This document shows positions 1 to 8,880 of a stretch of 64,000 bases of DNA, piece after piece. Source of the DNA: Gammaproteobacteria bacterium (GTDB lineage Bacteria > Pseudomonadota > Gammaproteobacteria > Pseudomonadales > JAUIET01); the NCBI GenBank assembly GCA_030431775.1, contig JAUIHW010000006.1, forward strand, positions 62,001-126,000, written 5' to 3'. The translations under genes were made by a program, and so were the position numbers. Below the pieces are notes generated by a model, which saw only the letters and a program-made list of their open reading frames with translations, was not told the DNA's origin and did no database searches. How positions within the stretch are numbered: the stretch's first letter is position 1; every line of letters begins with the position of its first letter.

Positions 1-150
1 AAACGCCAACTCGACCCAAGCGTGCCCACTGCTATCGGCCAACAGATCAACCACCCGCGCAAGCTTAGCCATGCTAACCTGGCCGGAAATCACTGCCTCG
101 CGGGCAATCATTTTCGCGGCCCCGACTGTCCTTGGTAATTCCCGATCCAC
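1..150 (-). CDS. yceD: YceD/DUF177 family protein, 5' part only
   Basis: This is the first 50 codons of a minus-strand gene that runs off the left edge. The reading (Leu-Pro near the start, then Gly-Gln-Val, Leu-Ala-Arg-Val, Leu-Leu-Ala-Asp) resembles the N-terminus of YceD, a small protein linked to 23S rRNA accumulation and normally followed by rpmF. Context supports this: rluC, HAD, sppA and yceD lie in this order in Pseudomonas, where maf sits between sppA and yceD; maf is absent here. A GTG at 150 is the first possible start because an in-frame stop lies two codons upstream; an ATG at 111 is the alternative. A near-consensus promoter lies just upstream. Confidence 0.6.
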   Translation of the reverse strand, partial: MDRELPRTVGAAKMIAREAVISGQVSMAKLARVVDLLADSSGHAWVELAF

Positions 151-186
151 AGCCTATCTCGGCACCCCGGCTGACACAGGCGCGCA

Positions 187-215
187 ATCATAGGGATCTG
201 ACAGCCCTCTGTCAA
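187..215 (-). promoter_or_regulatory. sigma-70 promoter for yceD
   Basis: On the minus strand TTGACA (215-210) is followed after 17 bases by TATGAT (192-187). Both hexamers and the spacing are close to the sigma-70 consensus. Transcription would begin near 180, leaving about 30 bases before the GTG of yceD. The promoter would separate yceD-rpmF expression from sppA. Confidence 0.75.
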
Positions 216-294
216 AGCCAATTATTTAGCGTAATAGCACCCACTACGGCTACTCGCGGGGGGCTTGAGAGGCTCAATCGATGCTTGGCAGGCG

Positions 295-1275
295 CTAGCG
301 CAATTCAGGGTAAGTCAATTCAGCACGGCTTGCCGCAACGATACCGGCGCCAATCTGTGCCCCGAGACGACTCAGCGCCTGTTGCAAAGGATCAGGCCGA
401 ACAGTGTAATCAACCATCTCCTCGACCCCCACCAAATCTCTCGCGATTGAGCCCGGACTCGCCAGGCCATCCAAAAGGCCAAGATCCACCGCTTGCTCAC
501 CTGTCCAGATCAGCCCGGAAAACAGTGTGGGGTCATCAGCCAGGCGCTCTCCACGACCTTCTCTAACCACGTTCACAAATTGATCATGTGTGACCTTCAG
601 TACCCCACCCCAGAACTCCACCTGTTGCGGATTCTCCGGAGCGAAAGGATCAAGAAAGGCCTTATGTTCACCGGCTGTGTATTGACGCCGCTCTACTCCA
701 AGCTTTTCCAGCGTTTCAACAAAGCCAAAACCCGAACCGACTACTCCAATAGAGCCCACAAGGCTGGCCTTGTCGGCATAGATTTCATCAGCCGCCACGG
801 CAATATAGTAGGCACCGGATGCACCGATTTCAGCAATGCTGGCGTACACTTTCTTGTCGGTGTGCAGCGCCCGCAGGCGTTTGATTTCATCATACACTTT
901 ACCCGCCTGGACAGGGCTGCCACCTGGACTATTGATATTCAGCAAAATTGCAGCCGCGTTTTCATTGTCGAATGCGCGGCGCAACGCACTGGCGATCGCA
1001 TTGGCATTCGCTTGTTCATCCGCCGCAATCACTCCATCGACATCGATGACCGCCACATGCTCTTCGGCCGCGCCCATCAGGCCGGTACGGGCACTACCAA
1101 CAACCAGCGCGATGGTGACCGCCGCCAGATAAGCAAAGGTCAGCAACTTGAAAAATACCCCCCAGCGACGCGCTTTGCGCTGCTCTTCAAGCGACTTGAG
1201 CGCTACATTCTCAAGTGCGTGTATCGCCTCATGATTGTCTGTTCGGTAACTGTCGTTTTGTTCGGATTGGCTCAT
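295..1275 (-). CDS. sppA: S49 family signal peptide peptidase (SppA/SohB-like)
   Basis: A 326-residue membrane-anchored serine protease of the short SppA type that cleaves leftover signal peptides. A cytoplasmic N-terminus of about 40 residues is followed by one membrane segment (about 41-61). The S49 core follows: SPGGS at 116-120, the GASGAYY nucleophile loop with Ser153, and a candidate Lys205 general base in HKAFLDP. It is a single-domain protein, about half the length of E. coli SppA. It lies downstream of rluC and the HAD phosphatase on the same strand and is probably co-transcribed with them. About 140 bases with a separate promoter separate it from yceD. Confidence 0.9.
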   Translation of the reverse strand: MSQSEQNDSYRTDNHEAIHALENVALKSLEEQRKARRWGVFFKLLTFAYLAAVTIALVVGSARTGLMGAAEEHVAVIDVDGVIAADEQANANAIASALRRAFDNENAAAILLNINSPGGSPVQAGKVYDEIKRLRALHTDKKVYASIAEIGASGAYYIAVAADEIYADKASLVGSIGVVGSGFGFVETLEKLGVERRQYTAGEHKAFLDPFAPENPQQVEFWGGVLKVTHDQFVNVVREGRGERLADDPTLFSGLIWTGEQAVDLGLLDGLASPGSIARDLVGVEEMVDYTVRPDPLQQALSRLGAQIGAGIVAASRAELTYPELR

Positions 1276-1317
1276 CGATTGTCCTGGCAGTGACGGCTAG
1301 GCCGCATCTGTGTAAGT

Positions 1318-1971
1318 CTAGCAGCCTAATTGCTCTTTTAACCAGACACCCAGTTGGGCGTGCGAGTCGGCAATGTAGGCGGGTCGAGCAGATTGCAGTC
1401 TGGGCCGATCGTGTACCCCAAAGCTAACGCCAACGCCGATCGTACCGGCCTGGCGCGCCATGTGCAGGTCAAATTCAGTATCGCCAATCATACAGGCCTG
1501 GTCGCTGCTGACCGCAAACTCCGCCATTAACTCCAGCAACATTTTCGGGTGAGGTTTGGATGCCGTTTCATCGGCACAACGGCTACTGTCAAAGTAGCGC
1601 CCCACGCCCGACTGTTCGAAAACCCGGTTGAGGCCGCGACGGCTTTTCCCGGTTGCCACCGCCAGCGTATGGCCTCGCTCGCGCAGCTCTGCTAAAAGTT
1701 CCAGGCTACCCGGGAAAAACTCGCAGGGTTTGGCGGTGTCTTCAGCGAGAAAATGTCGGGCGTAAGCCTGTTGCAGTGCGCTCTTTTGCCGTTGGCTGGC
1801 CTCGGGAAACAGGGTACTGCTCGCCTCATGCATCCCCAGGCCAATGATCTGGCGGATTTGATTTCCATCGAGGCGCTCCAGCCCGACTTCATCCATGGCC
1901 TGCTGCAGACAGCGAACAATCTTGCCTGCAGAGTCCATTAATGTGCCGTCCCAGTCAAATACTACTAGCAT
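1318..1971 (-). CDS. HAD family hydrolase, phosphoglycolate-phosphatase-like
   Basis: A HAD-superfamily phosphatase of about 217 residues. Motif I (FDWDGT) with the two catalytic Asp is at the very N-terminus. A cap region follows, then ATGKSRRG as motif II and GDTEFDLHMA as motif III. It resembles Gph-like phosphatases, but the substrate cannot be read from sequence. The gene begins directly after the rluC stop: a TTG abuts the TAA and an ATG lies two codons further (1971). The ATG is preferred. The tight junction with rluC indicates co-transcription, and the same pair is found in Pseudomonas. Confidence 0.85.
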   Translation of the reverse strand: MLVVFDWDGTLMDSAGKIVRCLQQAMDEVGLERLDGNQIRQIIGLGMHEASSTLFPEASQRQKSALQQAYARHFLAEDTAKPCEFFPGSLELLAELRERGHTLAVATGKSRRGLNRVFEQSGVGRYFDSSRCADETASKPHPKMLLELMAEFAVSSDQACMIGDTEFDLHMARQAGTIGVGVSFGVHDRPRLQSARPAYIADSHAQLGVWLKEQLGC

Positions 1972-1977
1972 ATTCAA

Positions 1978-2916
1978 TTACTTACTTAGCTTTTCTAGAA
2001 ATGCTGATAACTCTTTCGGCAAACACGCGTATACCTCCCTTCGGCTGCCTTCAAAGTCGAAACTGAGACGCTCAGCATGAAGGAACAATCGCTTCAAGCC
2101 CAGCGCCGCAACCGCACGGTTTGCCTCGCGAGGGGCATACTTTGTATCACCGGCAATCGGACAGCCCTGGTGCTGCGCATGTACACGAATCTGGTGCGTC
2201 CGCCCGGTTATCGGTTCGGCCTGCACCAGGCTGTATCCCCGGTAACGCTGCTGGCAATGGAATGCGGTTTTCGCCTGCTTACCCTGACCGCTCACCCGCA
2301 CGATGCGCTCTCCATTGGCAAGACTCTGGCGCTCGAGAGGCGCTTGAACCCACCGAGTATTTCTTGGCCAATTACCTGTTACAAGCGCCAAGTACTGCTT
2401 TTGCACGCGCTTCTCTCGCAGTTGCTCTTGCAATGCCAGTAAAGTACGTCGGTTAGTCGCCACCATAAGACAGCCGGATGTTTCCCGGTCGAGTCTATGC
2501 ACCAGTTCCGCTTTGCTCCATGATGGCCGGGTCTGCCTGACCGCTTCAATCAGCCCCAAAGAGACACCGCTTCCCCCATGCACTGCCAGACCACTGGGCT
2601 TATCGATGACCAAAAGACCCTTTTCCTCAAGCAGCACTCGGTCGCTCAACTCGTTGCGCAAAGCGCGACTGGGCGCTTCGGTACGCGCGGTCTCAGCAAG
2701 GAATACGGGCGGAATCCGGACATGGTCACCCGCCAGCAGCCGATGGGTTTGCCTGGCTCTTCGCGAATTGACCCGAACCTCACCCGAACGCAGCATTTTG
2801 TATACCCTGGAGCGCGGTACGCTTTTCAGCTCATTGAACAGGAAATTGTCCAGGCGCTGACCCGCCCTATCTTCGCTGATAGTGACGTACCGCACTTTGC
2901 TCAGGCTTTGGCTCAT
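1978..2916 (-). CDS. rluC: 23S rRNA pseudouridine synthase RluC
   Basis: A 312-residue pseudouridine synthase of the RluA family. An S4 RNA-binding domain (about 18-75, beginning QRLDNFLF) precedes the catalytic domain. The HRLDRETSG motif supplies the catalytic Asp143. Length, S4 domain and position opposite rne identify it as RluC, which modifies U955, U2504 and U2580 of 23S rRNA (E. coli numbering). It is the first gene of the rluC-HAD-sppA group and is divergent from rne across about 560 bases of non-coding DNA. Confidence 0.93.
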   Translation of the reverse strand: MSQSLSKVRYVTISEDRAGQRLDNFLFNELKSVPRSRVYKMLRSGEVRVNSRRARQTHRLLAGDHVRIPPVFLAETARTEAPSRALRNELSDRVLLEEKGLLVIDKPSGLAVHGGSGVSLGLIEAVRQTRPSWSKAELVHRLDRETSGCLMVATNRRTLLALQEQLREKRVQKQYLALVTGNWPRNTRWVQAPLERQSLANGERIVRVSGQGKQAKTAFHCQQRYRGYSLVQAEPITGRTHQIRVHAQHQGCPIAGDTKYAPREANRAVAALGLKRLFLHAERLSFDFEGSRREVYACLPKELSAFLEKLSK

Positions 2917-2974
2917 AAAAGGCCGGAAAATGTCTGCAAAATTGCCACGCGATTATAGATAGCCCTGCACCAAA

Positions 2975-3003
2975 TTGTCGCCACTACCGAATACTGCTAT
3001 AGT
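2975..3003 (+). promoter_or_regulatory. Putative rne promoter
   Basis: TTGTCG (2975-2980), 17 bases, then TATAGT (2998-3003) preceded by TGC, an extended -10 element. Transcription would start near 3010, giving a leader of about 470 nt before rne. No better promoter was found nearer the gene. Confidence 0.6.
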
Positions 3004-3009
3004 TCGGTC

Positions 3010-3480
3010 AGCCTCACGGGCGGAAACATTAGCACGTGAGCAAGCAAGTGGCGAGCCAGCTCGCCCGGAGACCGCTCAGCGAGCAGCAAGGCAAAGAGTC
3101 GCTGTCGCCTCCGCTAGATTAACCGCCTGCACGTCAGTCGGGTGTCGAAGTGCAACTTCCAGTGAGATGAAGTGACGACAACCCGGCTGTTGAGCGACGC
3201 AGCGGAGTATGTGAAGAATTTATTGCAACGACACAGTTATTCAGCCGACCAGAGAGCAAGCTCTATGGTTGGCATAACAAAGCCAGAAAACTTGGTATAA
3301 AACCTTTTTAAGGCTTTGTTTTTTAAGCATTAATTAAAAGAAAACTGGTATTAAGCAAAGGCATCACCCGCCAAAAAGGCGGCGCCTGAAAACCTTAAAA
3401 GGCAGCGTACAAGCGGCTGCCAGACTGTTCTTCATATGCTTCCCGGCGTTGCGCGCAAGCCCAATGAAAGGAAGTTTATT
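3010..3480 (+). promoter_or_regulatory. Long structured 5' leader of rne
   Basis: This stretch has no convincing gene. It can form several strong hairpins: 3135-3147 with 3176-3189 (13 pairs, one bulge) enclosing a small GAAGT/ACTTC stem; 3244-3251 and 3253-3256 with 3261-3264 and 3266-3273 (12 pairs plus one internal mismatch); CCGCC/GGCGG at 3368-3382; and GGCAGC/GCTGCC at 3401-3421. An AT-rich segment lies at about 3300-3360. In E. coli the rne leader (361 nt) has hairpins by which RNase E cleaves its own mRNA to control its level; this leader probably works the same way (inference). Confidence 0.6.
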
Positions 3481-6159
3481 ATGAAAAGAATGCTAATCAA
3501 TGCCACCCAGCCGGAAGAACTGCGCGTGGCGATGGTGGACGGCCAGAAGCTGTTCGACCTGGACATTGAAAACCGTACCCGAATCCAAAAGAAATCCAGC
3601 ATCTACAAGGGGAAAATCACTCGTGTGGAACCGAGCCTGGAAGCGGCTTTTGTCGATTTTGGCGCAGAGCGGCACGGCTTTCTGCCACTGAAAGAAATCT
3701 CCAAGGAATATTTCTATCGCAAGCCTTCCGACGTCGAAGGTCGCTTCACGATCAAGGATGTGCTTAAAGAAGGTACCGAGGTTATTGTGCAGGTGGAAAA
3801 AGAAGAGCGCGGTAACAAGGGTGCAGCGCTCACTACTTTTATCAGCCTGGCCGGTCGTTACATGGTTCTGATGCCAAATAACCCTCGCGCCGGCGGTATT
3901 TCTCGGCGAGTTGAGGGAGAAGAGCGCAGCCAGCTTAAGGAAATTCTGGCCGCCTTGAACACCCCAAAAGGAATGGGCCTGATTGTGCGGACCGCCTGCG
4001 TCGGTAAAAGCCAGGAGGAACTGCAGTGGGACCAGGATTACCTTTGCAGCATCTGGTCAGCGGTCCAGGAAGCCGCAGCCAAGCGAGAGGCGCCCTTCCT
4101 GATCTATCCCGAAGGCAATGTCATCGTCCGGGCGATTAGAGACTATTTACGACCCGATATCGGCGAGATCATTATTGATTCCGAGGACGCCTACGAAGAA
4201 GCGGTGCTGTTCGTGAAGCAGATCATGCCGCATAACGAATCCAAATTAAAACTGTACAAAGACAGCGTCCCACTGTTCAACCGCTACCAGATCGAAAGCC
4301 AGATCCAATCGGCGTATGACCGTGAAGTCACTCTACCCTCTGGCGGTTCTATTGTTATTGATCCAACCGAGGCAATGGTGGCCATTGACATTAATTCCGC
4401 GCGTGCCACCAAAGGGAAGAACATTGAAGACACCGCAACGCGCACCAACCTCGAAGCGGCCGATGAAATTGCTCGGCAGCTGCGCCTGCGTGATATCGGC
4501 GGTCTGGTGGTTATCGATTTTATCGATATGAACGAGAATCAGAACCAGCGGGCCGTTGAAAAACGCATGCGCGACGCCCTGGATATGGATCGCGCACGGG
4601 TACAGCTGGGAAAAATCTCGCGATTTGGGCTGCTTGAAATGTCGCGCCAGCGGCTGCGACCCTCACTGGGTGAAACCAGCTCAATCGTCTGCCCGCGCTG
4701 CCAGGGCCAGGGGCATATTCTGGATACTAAATCCACAGCACTGACCGCATTGCGGGTTATCGAAGAAGAAGCGCTGAAGGAACGCAGTGCGGAGATCAGA
4801 GCCATTGTGCCAGTGGACGTAGCCACCTACCTGTTAAACGAAAAACGCCAGGCCATTCAGGCAATTGAACAACGTAATGAGTTGCATGTTCTGGTCATAC
4901 CCAACCTCAATATGGAAACCCCACACTTTGATGTGCAGCGGCTTCGTGATGACCAGACTCAGGAGCAATCCATTGCCAGCTATAAACTGGAGATTGAAAC
5001 CGACCTTTCTGTATTAGAGGATGAGCCCGCCAAACCACCATTGGCCGTGCCGGAGCAGCCGGCTGTACAGCGCGTTCAAATCCAACCCCGGCAGGTGCCG
5101 ACGGCTGAACCCGCATCAGCACAAGCGCCCCGGGCTGCTGCAACGGCGCATCCAGAAAACGCAACACCAGTTAGCCAGCTGGCAAGCACAAACAACGCGT
5201 CCAAAGGCGGCATGTTGAAACGGGTCTGGGACGCCATGTTCGGGGCCGCGCCTTTGATGGAAACTCCCGCCCCAGCCAGCACTGGCCCGAAACCGGCTGC
5301 GGAGCCCAGGACTGACCAGCCAGCCAAAGCGAAAAAGAGGCCGGACGCTCAGCGCACTGAGATAAAAGATAACGAACAGAGTCGCAGCAGCAACACCCCC
5401 AAAAAACGACGCCGCAGAAAGCCTGAGGGCGGCGAGAAGCGCCAGGAACGTCGAGAAGACCAGCTGGAACAAACGGTGGAAAGCGACCGAGAACAGGCGA
5501 CTGCCAGCAACCTTAAAAAGCGCCCGGCAAACAGCACACCACAGGCCGCCAGCCCCAAAAAACGCCGGCGCCGCGGCGGAACCAAAGATGAGTCTGGGCA
5601 AACCGAGCAGCCCGCTGTTGCCGCGACTGACGATGTTGCCTCGCCTGCCGATGCTGTAGAAGAGACTTCGCAACAGCAGGCTCCGAGCATTCGCGAGGAA
5701 GCCCCAATGGCAAGCCCGCAGGCCGCCAACGAATCCAGCGACCCGGTACTTTCAACGGAGGAAGCAGTCGCCGATGCTGCTACAGCTACAGAAATACCAT
5801 CCGAGCAGCCTGAACTGGAAGCGCTCGGGAACGCGGAGCCGGTCACCCAGGAAGCAGCGCGCGTGGCCAGCCAGGCCGCGAAGCGCAGCAGCGAACCGGA
5901 ATCGTCAGCCGTTAATGGCCTCAAGGCGGCAAGCAACCGCCCGAACTATGGCGAGCTTGGCCGAGCGTCCAATGACCCCCGAGACCGGCCCAATCGCAGC
6001 ATCGATCTGACCGTCAAAACCCGACGAATCGAACAAATAGACCTGCAAGCGCCACCCATCGAAACGCCGGTGCTCAGTGATGAGCAGGTAATTGCCATGC
6101 GTGCCCCAAATGACCCCCGTCAACGTGGCGTAATTCCGACGGATTCAACGCTGGCATGA
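3481..6159 (+). CDS. rne: Ribonuclease E
   Basis: An 892-residue endoribonuclease, the core of the RNA degradosome. The N-terminal half aligns position for position with E. coli RNase E: S1 domain (about 36-119), DNase-I-like domain with Asp303 (AIDINSAR) and Asp346 (IDFIDM), and the zinc-link CPRCQGQG with Cys404 and Cys407. From about 515 the protein is low-complexity, with Arg/Lys clusters likely to bind RNA, then Ala/Glu/Ser-rich linkers. It ends with two short Asn-Asp-Pro-Arg motifs. The start at 3481 follows AAAGGAAG; an in-frame ATG at 3436 would add 15 unrelated residues and lacks this site. An inverted repeat with the next promoter follows the stop. Confidence 0.97.
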   Translation: MKRMLINATQPEELRVAMVDGQKLFDLDIENRTRIQKKSSIYKGKITRVEPSLEAAFVDFGAERHGFLPLKEISKEYFYRKPSDVEGRFTIKDVLKEGTEVIVQVEKEERGNKGAALTTFISLAGRYMVLMPNNPRAGGISRRVEGEERSQLKEILAALNTPKGMGLIVRTACVGKSQEELQWDQDYLCSIWSAVQEAAAKREAPFLIYPEGNVIVRAIRDYLRPDIGEIIIDSEDAYEEAVLFVKQIMPHNESKLKLYKDSVPLFNRYQIESQIQSAYDREVTLPSGGSIVIDPTEAMVAIDINSARATKGKNIEDTATRTNLEAADEIARQLRLRDIGGLVVIDFIDMNENQNQRAVEKRMRDALDMDRARVQLGKISRFGLLEMSRQRLRPSLGETSSIVCPRCQGQGHILDTKSTALTALRVIEEEALKERSAEIRAIVPVDVATYLLNEKRQAIQAIEQRNELHVLVIPNLNMETPHFDVQRLRDDQTQEQSIASYKLEIETDLSVLEDEPAKPPLAVPEQPAVQRVQIQPRQVPTAEPASAQAPRAAATAHPENATPVSQLASTNNASKGGMLKRVWDAMFGAAPLMETPAPASTGPKPAAEPRTDQPAKAKKRPDAQRTEIKDNEQSRSSNTPKKRRRRKPEGGEKRQERREDQLEQTVESDREQATASNLKKRPANSTPQAASPKKRRRRGGTKDESGQTEQPAVAATDDVASPADAVEETSQQQAPSIREEAPMASPQAANESSDPVLSTEEAVADAATATEIPSEQPELEALGNAEPVTQEAARVASQAAKRSSEPESSAVNGLKAASNRPNYGELGRASNDPRDRPNRSIDLTVKTRRIEQIDLQAPPIETPVLSDEQVIAMRAPNDPRQRGVIPTDSTLA

Positions 6160-6160
6160 C

Positions 6161-6188
6161 TTGTCACGAGGCGCAATAAAGCTATAAT
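6161..6188 (+). promoter_or_regulatory. Promoter of tRNA-Ser
   Basis: TTGTCA (6161-6166), 16 bases, TATAAT (6183-6188). The bases after the -10 are GC-rich (TGCGCCTC), the discriminator type typical of stringently controlled stable-RNA promoters. The start of transcription would be near 6195, just before the tRNA. Confidence 0.8.
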
Positions 6189-6196
6189 TGCGCCTC
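6168..6196. repeat. 10-bp perfect inverted repeat between rne and tRNA-Ser
   Basis: GAGGCGCAAT (6168-6177) is exactly complementary to ATTGCGCCTC (6187-6196), with nine bases between. The repeat begins just after the rne stop and encloses the -10 box of the tRNA promoter. It could form a transcript-end hairpin for rne mRNA, though no T-run follows. Confidence 0.7.
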
Positions 6197-6201
6197 TTCG
6201 C

Positions 6202-6291
6202 GGAGGGGTGGCAGAGCGGTTGAATGCACTGGTCTTGAAAACCAGCGAAGGTGAAAGTCTTCCGAGAGTTCGAATCTCTCCCCCTCCGCCA
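6202..6291 (+). tRNA. tRNA-Ser(TGA)
   Basis: A 90-nt class II tRNA. GGAGGGG pairs with CCCCTCC as the acceptor stem. The anticodon loop holds TGA between complementary GGT/ACC arms, and there is a long variable arm. The T-loop reads GTTCGAATC, and the 3' CCA is encoded. Confidence 0.95.
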
Positions 6292-6408
6292 ACTCTCTGA
6301 TCCGTTCTTCTTCCCCATGCGTATCGTTTTGTTAGACGAACGGCAGTAGGGACGCTTTGCAGTGTAAAAAGTTCCCGTGTTTTTTCGTCCGATGACATCC
6401 GAAAAACA

Positions 6409-6436
6409 TTGAAAACCCCCAGGGTGGCTTTATTAT
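6409..6436 (+). promoter_or_regulatory. Putative promoter of yccA
   Basis: TTGAAA (6409-6414), 16 bases, TATTAT (6431-6436). The predicted start near 6443 leaves a leader of about 34 nt carrying GAGGAG before the gene. The stretch from the tRNA to here (6292-6408) shows no gene. Confidence 0.55.
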
Positions 6437-6476
6437 AGGGAGGACACCCTTAAACGAAGTTCGAGGAGAATCCTTG

Positions 6477-7151
6477 ATGAGCAGAGAAACCGACGTACTT
6501 GATACCCAAAACTATGACGTGTCCGGCGTTGCAGTTAACAAGGTATTGCGCAACACTTACGCCCTACTGGCAATGACCTTGGTGTTTTCCGCACTAACCG
6601 CGGCCGCGTCCATTTTTCTGAATATGCCACCAATGACTTATCTGATCTGCATTGGTGTTGCGATGGCACTGATGTGGTTTGTCATGCCCAAAGTCGCTAA
6701 TTCCGCCAGCGGATTGGGTGTGGTCTTTTTGATCACCGGTCTGCTAGGTTTTGGCCTTGGCCCGATTCTTAATCAGTATCTGGCCCTGCAGAATGGTGGC
6801 CAATTGATCGCGACCTCCCTGGGTGGCACTGGAGTGATATTCTTCGCCTTGTCGGCCTATGCCCTGACCAGCAAGCGTGATTTCAGCTTCCTCGGCGGCA
6901 TGCTGTTTGTCGGCTTCATGGTTGTTTTGGTTGCCGCACTGGCAAACATCTTCCTGCAGCTCCCAGCGATGAGCCTGATGATTTCCTCTGTTGTGATTCT
7001 GCTGATGTCCGGCTTTATCCTGTTTGACACCAGCCGCATCGTCAATGGTGGCGAACGCAACTACATCATGGCGACGATTGGCCTGTACATGACCATTTTC
7101 AATGTCTTCATTCACCTGCTGCACCTGCTGGGTTTCGCAAGCGACGACTAG
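6477..7151 (+). CDS. yccA: Bax inhibitor-1 family inner-membrane protein YccA
   Basis: A 224-residue protein with seven hydrophobic segments starting near residue 25, typical of the BI-1/YccA family. In E. coli YccA is a substrate and modulator of the membrane protease FtsH. The C-terminal part has the family pattern LFDTSRIVNGGERNY, with conserved acidic residues in late helices thought to matter for ion leak in BI-1 proteins. The ATG at 6477 follows GAGGAG by eight bases; a TTG directly before it is less likely. The gene stands alone between tRNA-Ser and a strong terminator. Confidence 0.92.
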   Translation: MSRETDVLDTQNYDVSGVAVNKVLRNTYALLAMTLVFSALTAAASIFLNMPPMTYLICIGVAMALMWFVMPKVANSASGLGVVFLITGLLGFGLGPILNQYLALQNGGQLIATSLGGTGVIFFALSAYALTSKRDFSFLGGMLFVGFMVVLVAALANIFLQLPAMSLMISSVVILLMSGFILFDTSRIVNGGERNYIMATIGLYMTIFNVFIHLLHLLGFASDD

Positions 7152-7186
7152 CTTAGCGGGAGTACACCCGGTTGATTGACAAGCAA

Positions 7187-7209
7187 GCGGCGCCTTCAGG
7201 CGCCGTTTT
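7187..7209 (+). terminator. Rho-independent terminator after yccA
   Basis: CGGCGCC (7188-7194), loop TTCA, GGCGCCG (7199-7205), then TTTT. A seven-pair GC stem and T-run form a classic intrinsic terminator. Confidence 0.85.
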
Positions 7210-7227
7210 GCATTTTGGAGCACACTT

Positions 7228-7407
7228 ATGTCTGGAATGGAAATTGGGACGGCCTTATTACTGGTGGCATTTCTCGCGCTGCTCTGGCCAAATGCAAAAT
7301 ACTGGCTGAAGAACAGCCCGGAGCCGCGCGACGGTGACTGGACCGCTGTGGCCTTACCGATTGTCGGGGTCATTTTGTTCGTCATGCTACTGATGAATAT
7401 GGTCTAG
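7228..7407 (+). CDS. Small two-helix membrane protein, unknown function
   Basis: A 59-residue protein with hydrophobic segments at about 5-20 and 41-58, joined by a charged loop (NAKYWLKNSPEPRDGDW). A GGAG ribosome site sits seven bases before the ATG at 7228. The gene begins 18 bases after the yccA terminator. The helix-loop-helix form suggests an inner-membrane peptide with both ends on the same side. I do not recognise the family. Confidence 0.65.
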   Translation: MSGMEIGTALLLVAFLALLWPNAKYWLKNSPEPRDGDWTAVALPIVGVILFVMLLMNMV

Positions 7408-7594
7408 ACCAACAAGGCGGGGAGCTTTAACGATTTTTACGTGAAGAGCGTCTACTTTTTAACCATTTGAACACTATTTAACCAGTGCGCCGCTACACTG
7501 TTAACAATGATGCGCGAAGGATGTCGCACTTATCACCACGGAAGTCAGGTGAGTTCAATGGCAACAACACAGAGAACAGGTAGAGCTGACAACG

Positions 7595-7777
7595 ATGATA
7601 GAAGCGAATGTTACGGAACGAACGGGCGTTCAGCGCACTGCTGATCGCGTTTTCAAACAGGAAGCCCATTGGTTTTTTCGCACCCGGGAAGGCGCCCCTC
7701 GTGGACCGTTCATCGACAAACAGCACGCTTATTGGGCATTGGCAAAATACATTCGCCAACAGTGCTCATTCCGCTAG
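7595..7777 (+). CDS. Small protein, probable DUF6316 family
   Basis: A 60-residue soluble protein with the pattern WFFRTREG-x4-GPF, followed by a short helix ending ALAKYIRQQ. This aromatic-TREG-GPF arrangement is the one I know from the small DUF6316 proteins of Pseudomonas and relatives, whose role is unknown. The upstream 7408-7594 is AT-rich without a clear promoter. The ribosome site is weak, so the exact start is uncertain. The gene is convergent with galE. Confidence 0.6.
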   Translation: MIEANVTERTGVQRTADRVFKQEAHWFFRTREGAPRGPFIDKQHAYWALAKYIRQQCSFR

Positions 7778-7798
7778 TAGAGGTTGCGCTGAACGGCG

Positions 7799-8809
7799 CT
7801 AGCCGTAACCTTGTGGGTTCTGACTTTGCCAACGCCAGGTATCTCGCACCATATCATTGACATCACGTGTGGCCTCCCAACCGAGTTCCTTCTTGGCCTG
7901 GCTGGCGTCAGCGTAGCACATCGCGATATCACCAGGCCGTCGGTCGGCTATGCGGTATTTGATTGTTCGCCCGGTTTGCTCCTCAAATGCTTTCACCATG
8001 TCGAGCACTGAATAGCCATTTCCGGTGCCCAGGTTGTAAGTAACCACCCCGGGCTTCTGTTGCAACTTCTCCAATGCTCTGAGATGCCCAATGGACAAGT
8101 CGACTACATGAATGTAATCGCGCACTCCGGTGCCGTCTTTGGTGGGGTAGTCGTCTCCAAATACCGATAGACACTCCAGCTTACCAACCGCTACCTGACT
8201 GACGAACGGCATGAGGTTGTTCGGAATGTCCGATGGGTCTTCACCTATCTGACCACTATGGTGCGCGCCAACCGGATTAAAATAACGCAGCAATGCAATA
8301 TTCCAGCGTGAGTCGGAAACCTGCAGATCACGCAGTATCTCCTCAACAATCAGCTTGGAGCGGCCATACGGATTAGTCGCCGACAAGGGGAAGTCCTCCG
8401 TAATTGGCACGCTGGCGGGATCGCCATAGACGGTTGCGGATGAGCTGAACACCAAATCACACACCCCGTGTTTGCTCAGCACATCGCACAGAGTCAAGGT
8501 ACCCTGCACATTGTTCTGATAGTAAAGCAATGACTTCTCGACGGACTCACCGACGGCCTTCAAGCCGGCAAAATGAATCACAGCTTCCGGCTGATGTTTA
8601 CCAAGCACCTCGTCGAGGCCGTCATAGTCCCGAATATCAACTTGATAAAAAGGCAGCTGCTTTCCGGTAATCGCCTCAACTCGGCGAATCGCTTCCTCAC
8701 TGCTATTAGACAAATTATCAACAACAATCGCTTCATGGCCTGCAGTCAAAAGCTCAACACAGGTATGGCTGCCAATGTAGCCCGCGCCACCAGTCACTAA
8801 TACTCTCAT
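7799..8809 (-). CDS. galE: UDP-glucose 4-epimerase
   Basis: A 336-residue extended short-chain dehydrogenase that interconverts UDP-glucose and UDP-galactose using bound NAD. The Rossmann motif GGAGYIGS is at 7-14; the catalytic residues are Ser124, Tyr148 and Lys152 in YGRSK. Length and the C-terminal [16 protein letters not shown] segment are typical. It supplies UDP-galactose for envelope sugars. It is a single gene, divergent from trmA; the 71 bases between them hold a 12-bp palindrome. Confidence 0.95.
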   Translation of the reverse strand: MRVLVTGGAGYIGSHTCVELLTAGHEAIVVDNLSNSSEEAIRRVEAITGKQLPFYQVDIRDYDGLDEVLGKHQPEAVIHFAGLKAVGESVEKSLLYYQNNVQGTLTLCDVLSKHGVCDLVFSSSATVYGDPASVPITEDFPLSATNPYGRSKLIVEEILRDLQVSDSRWNIALLRYFNPVGAHHSGQIGEDPSDIPNNLMPFVSQVAVGKLECLSVFGDDYPTKDGTGVRDYIHVVDLSIGHLRALEKLQQKPGVVTYNLGTGNGYSVLDMVKAFEEQTGRTIKYRIADRRPGDIAMCYADASQAKKELGWEATRDVNDMVRDTWRWQSQNPQGYG

Positions 8810-8829
8810 CAGTATCTCATTCAGTCAGT

Positions 8830-8844
8830 ATCTATAGATATAAT
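8830..8844. promoter_or_regulatory. Palindrome and -10 box between galE and trmA
   Basis: TATCTATAGATA is a perfect 12-bp palindrome (8830-8841). A TATAAT (8839-8844) overlaps its right edge and could be the -10 of trmA. The -35 is poor. The octamer CAGTATCT occurs at 8810 and again at 8827. This may be a shared control site (inference). Confidence 0.35.
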
Positions 8845-8880
8845 AGCAGCCCTGATGACGTCGGTTAGAGCGAAGCCCCT

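Noticed and set aside
493-1293. A 266-residue plus-strand frame
   Set aside because: It is antisense to sppA, whose peptidase motifs are complete; the product has no recognisable features.
2975-3175. A 66-residue frame in the rne leader
   Set aside because: Ala/Arg-rich product, no ribosome site, and it overlaps the hairpin region and promoter.
5116-5936. Several long minus-strand frames opposite the rne 3' half
   Set aside because: They arise from the repetitive Ala/Glu/Arg codons of the RNase E tail and give low-complexity products.
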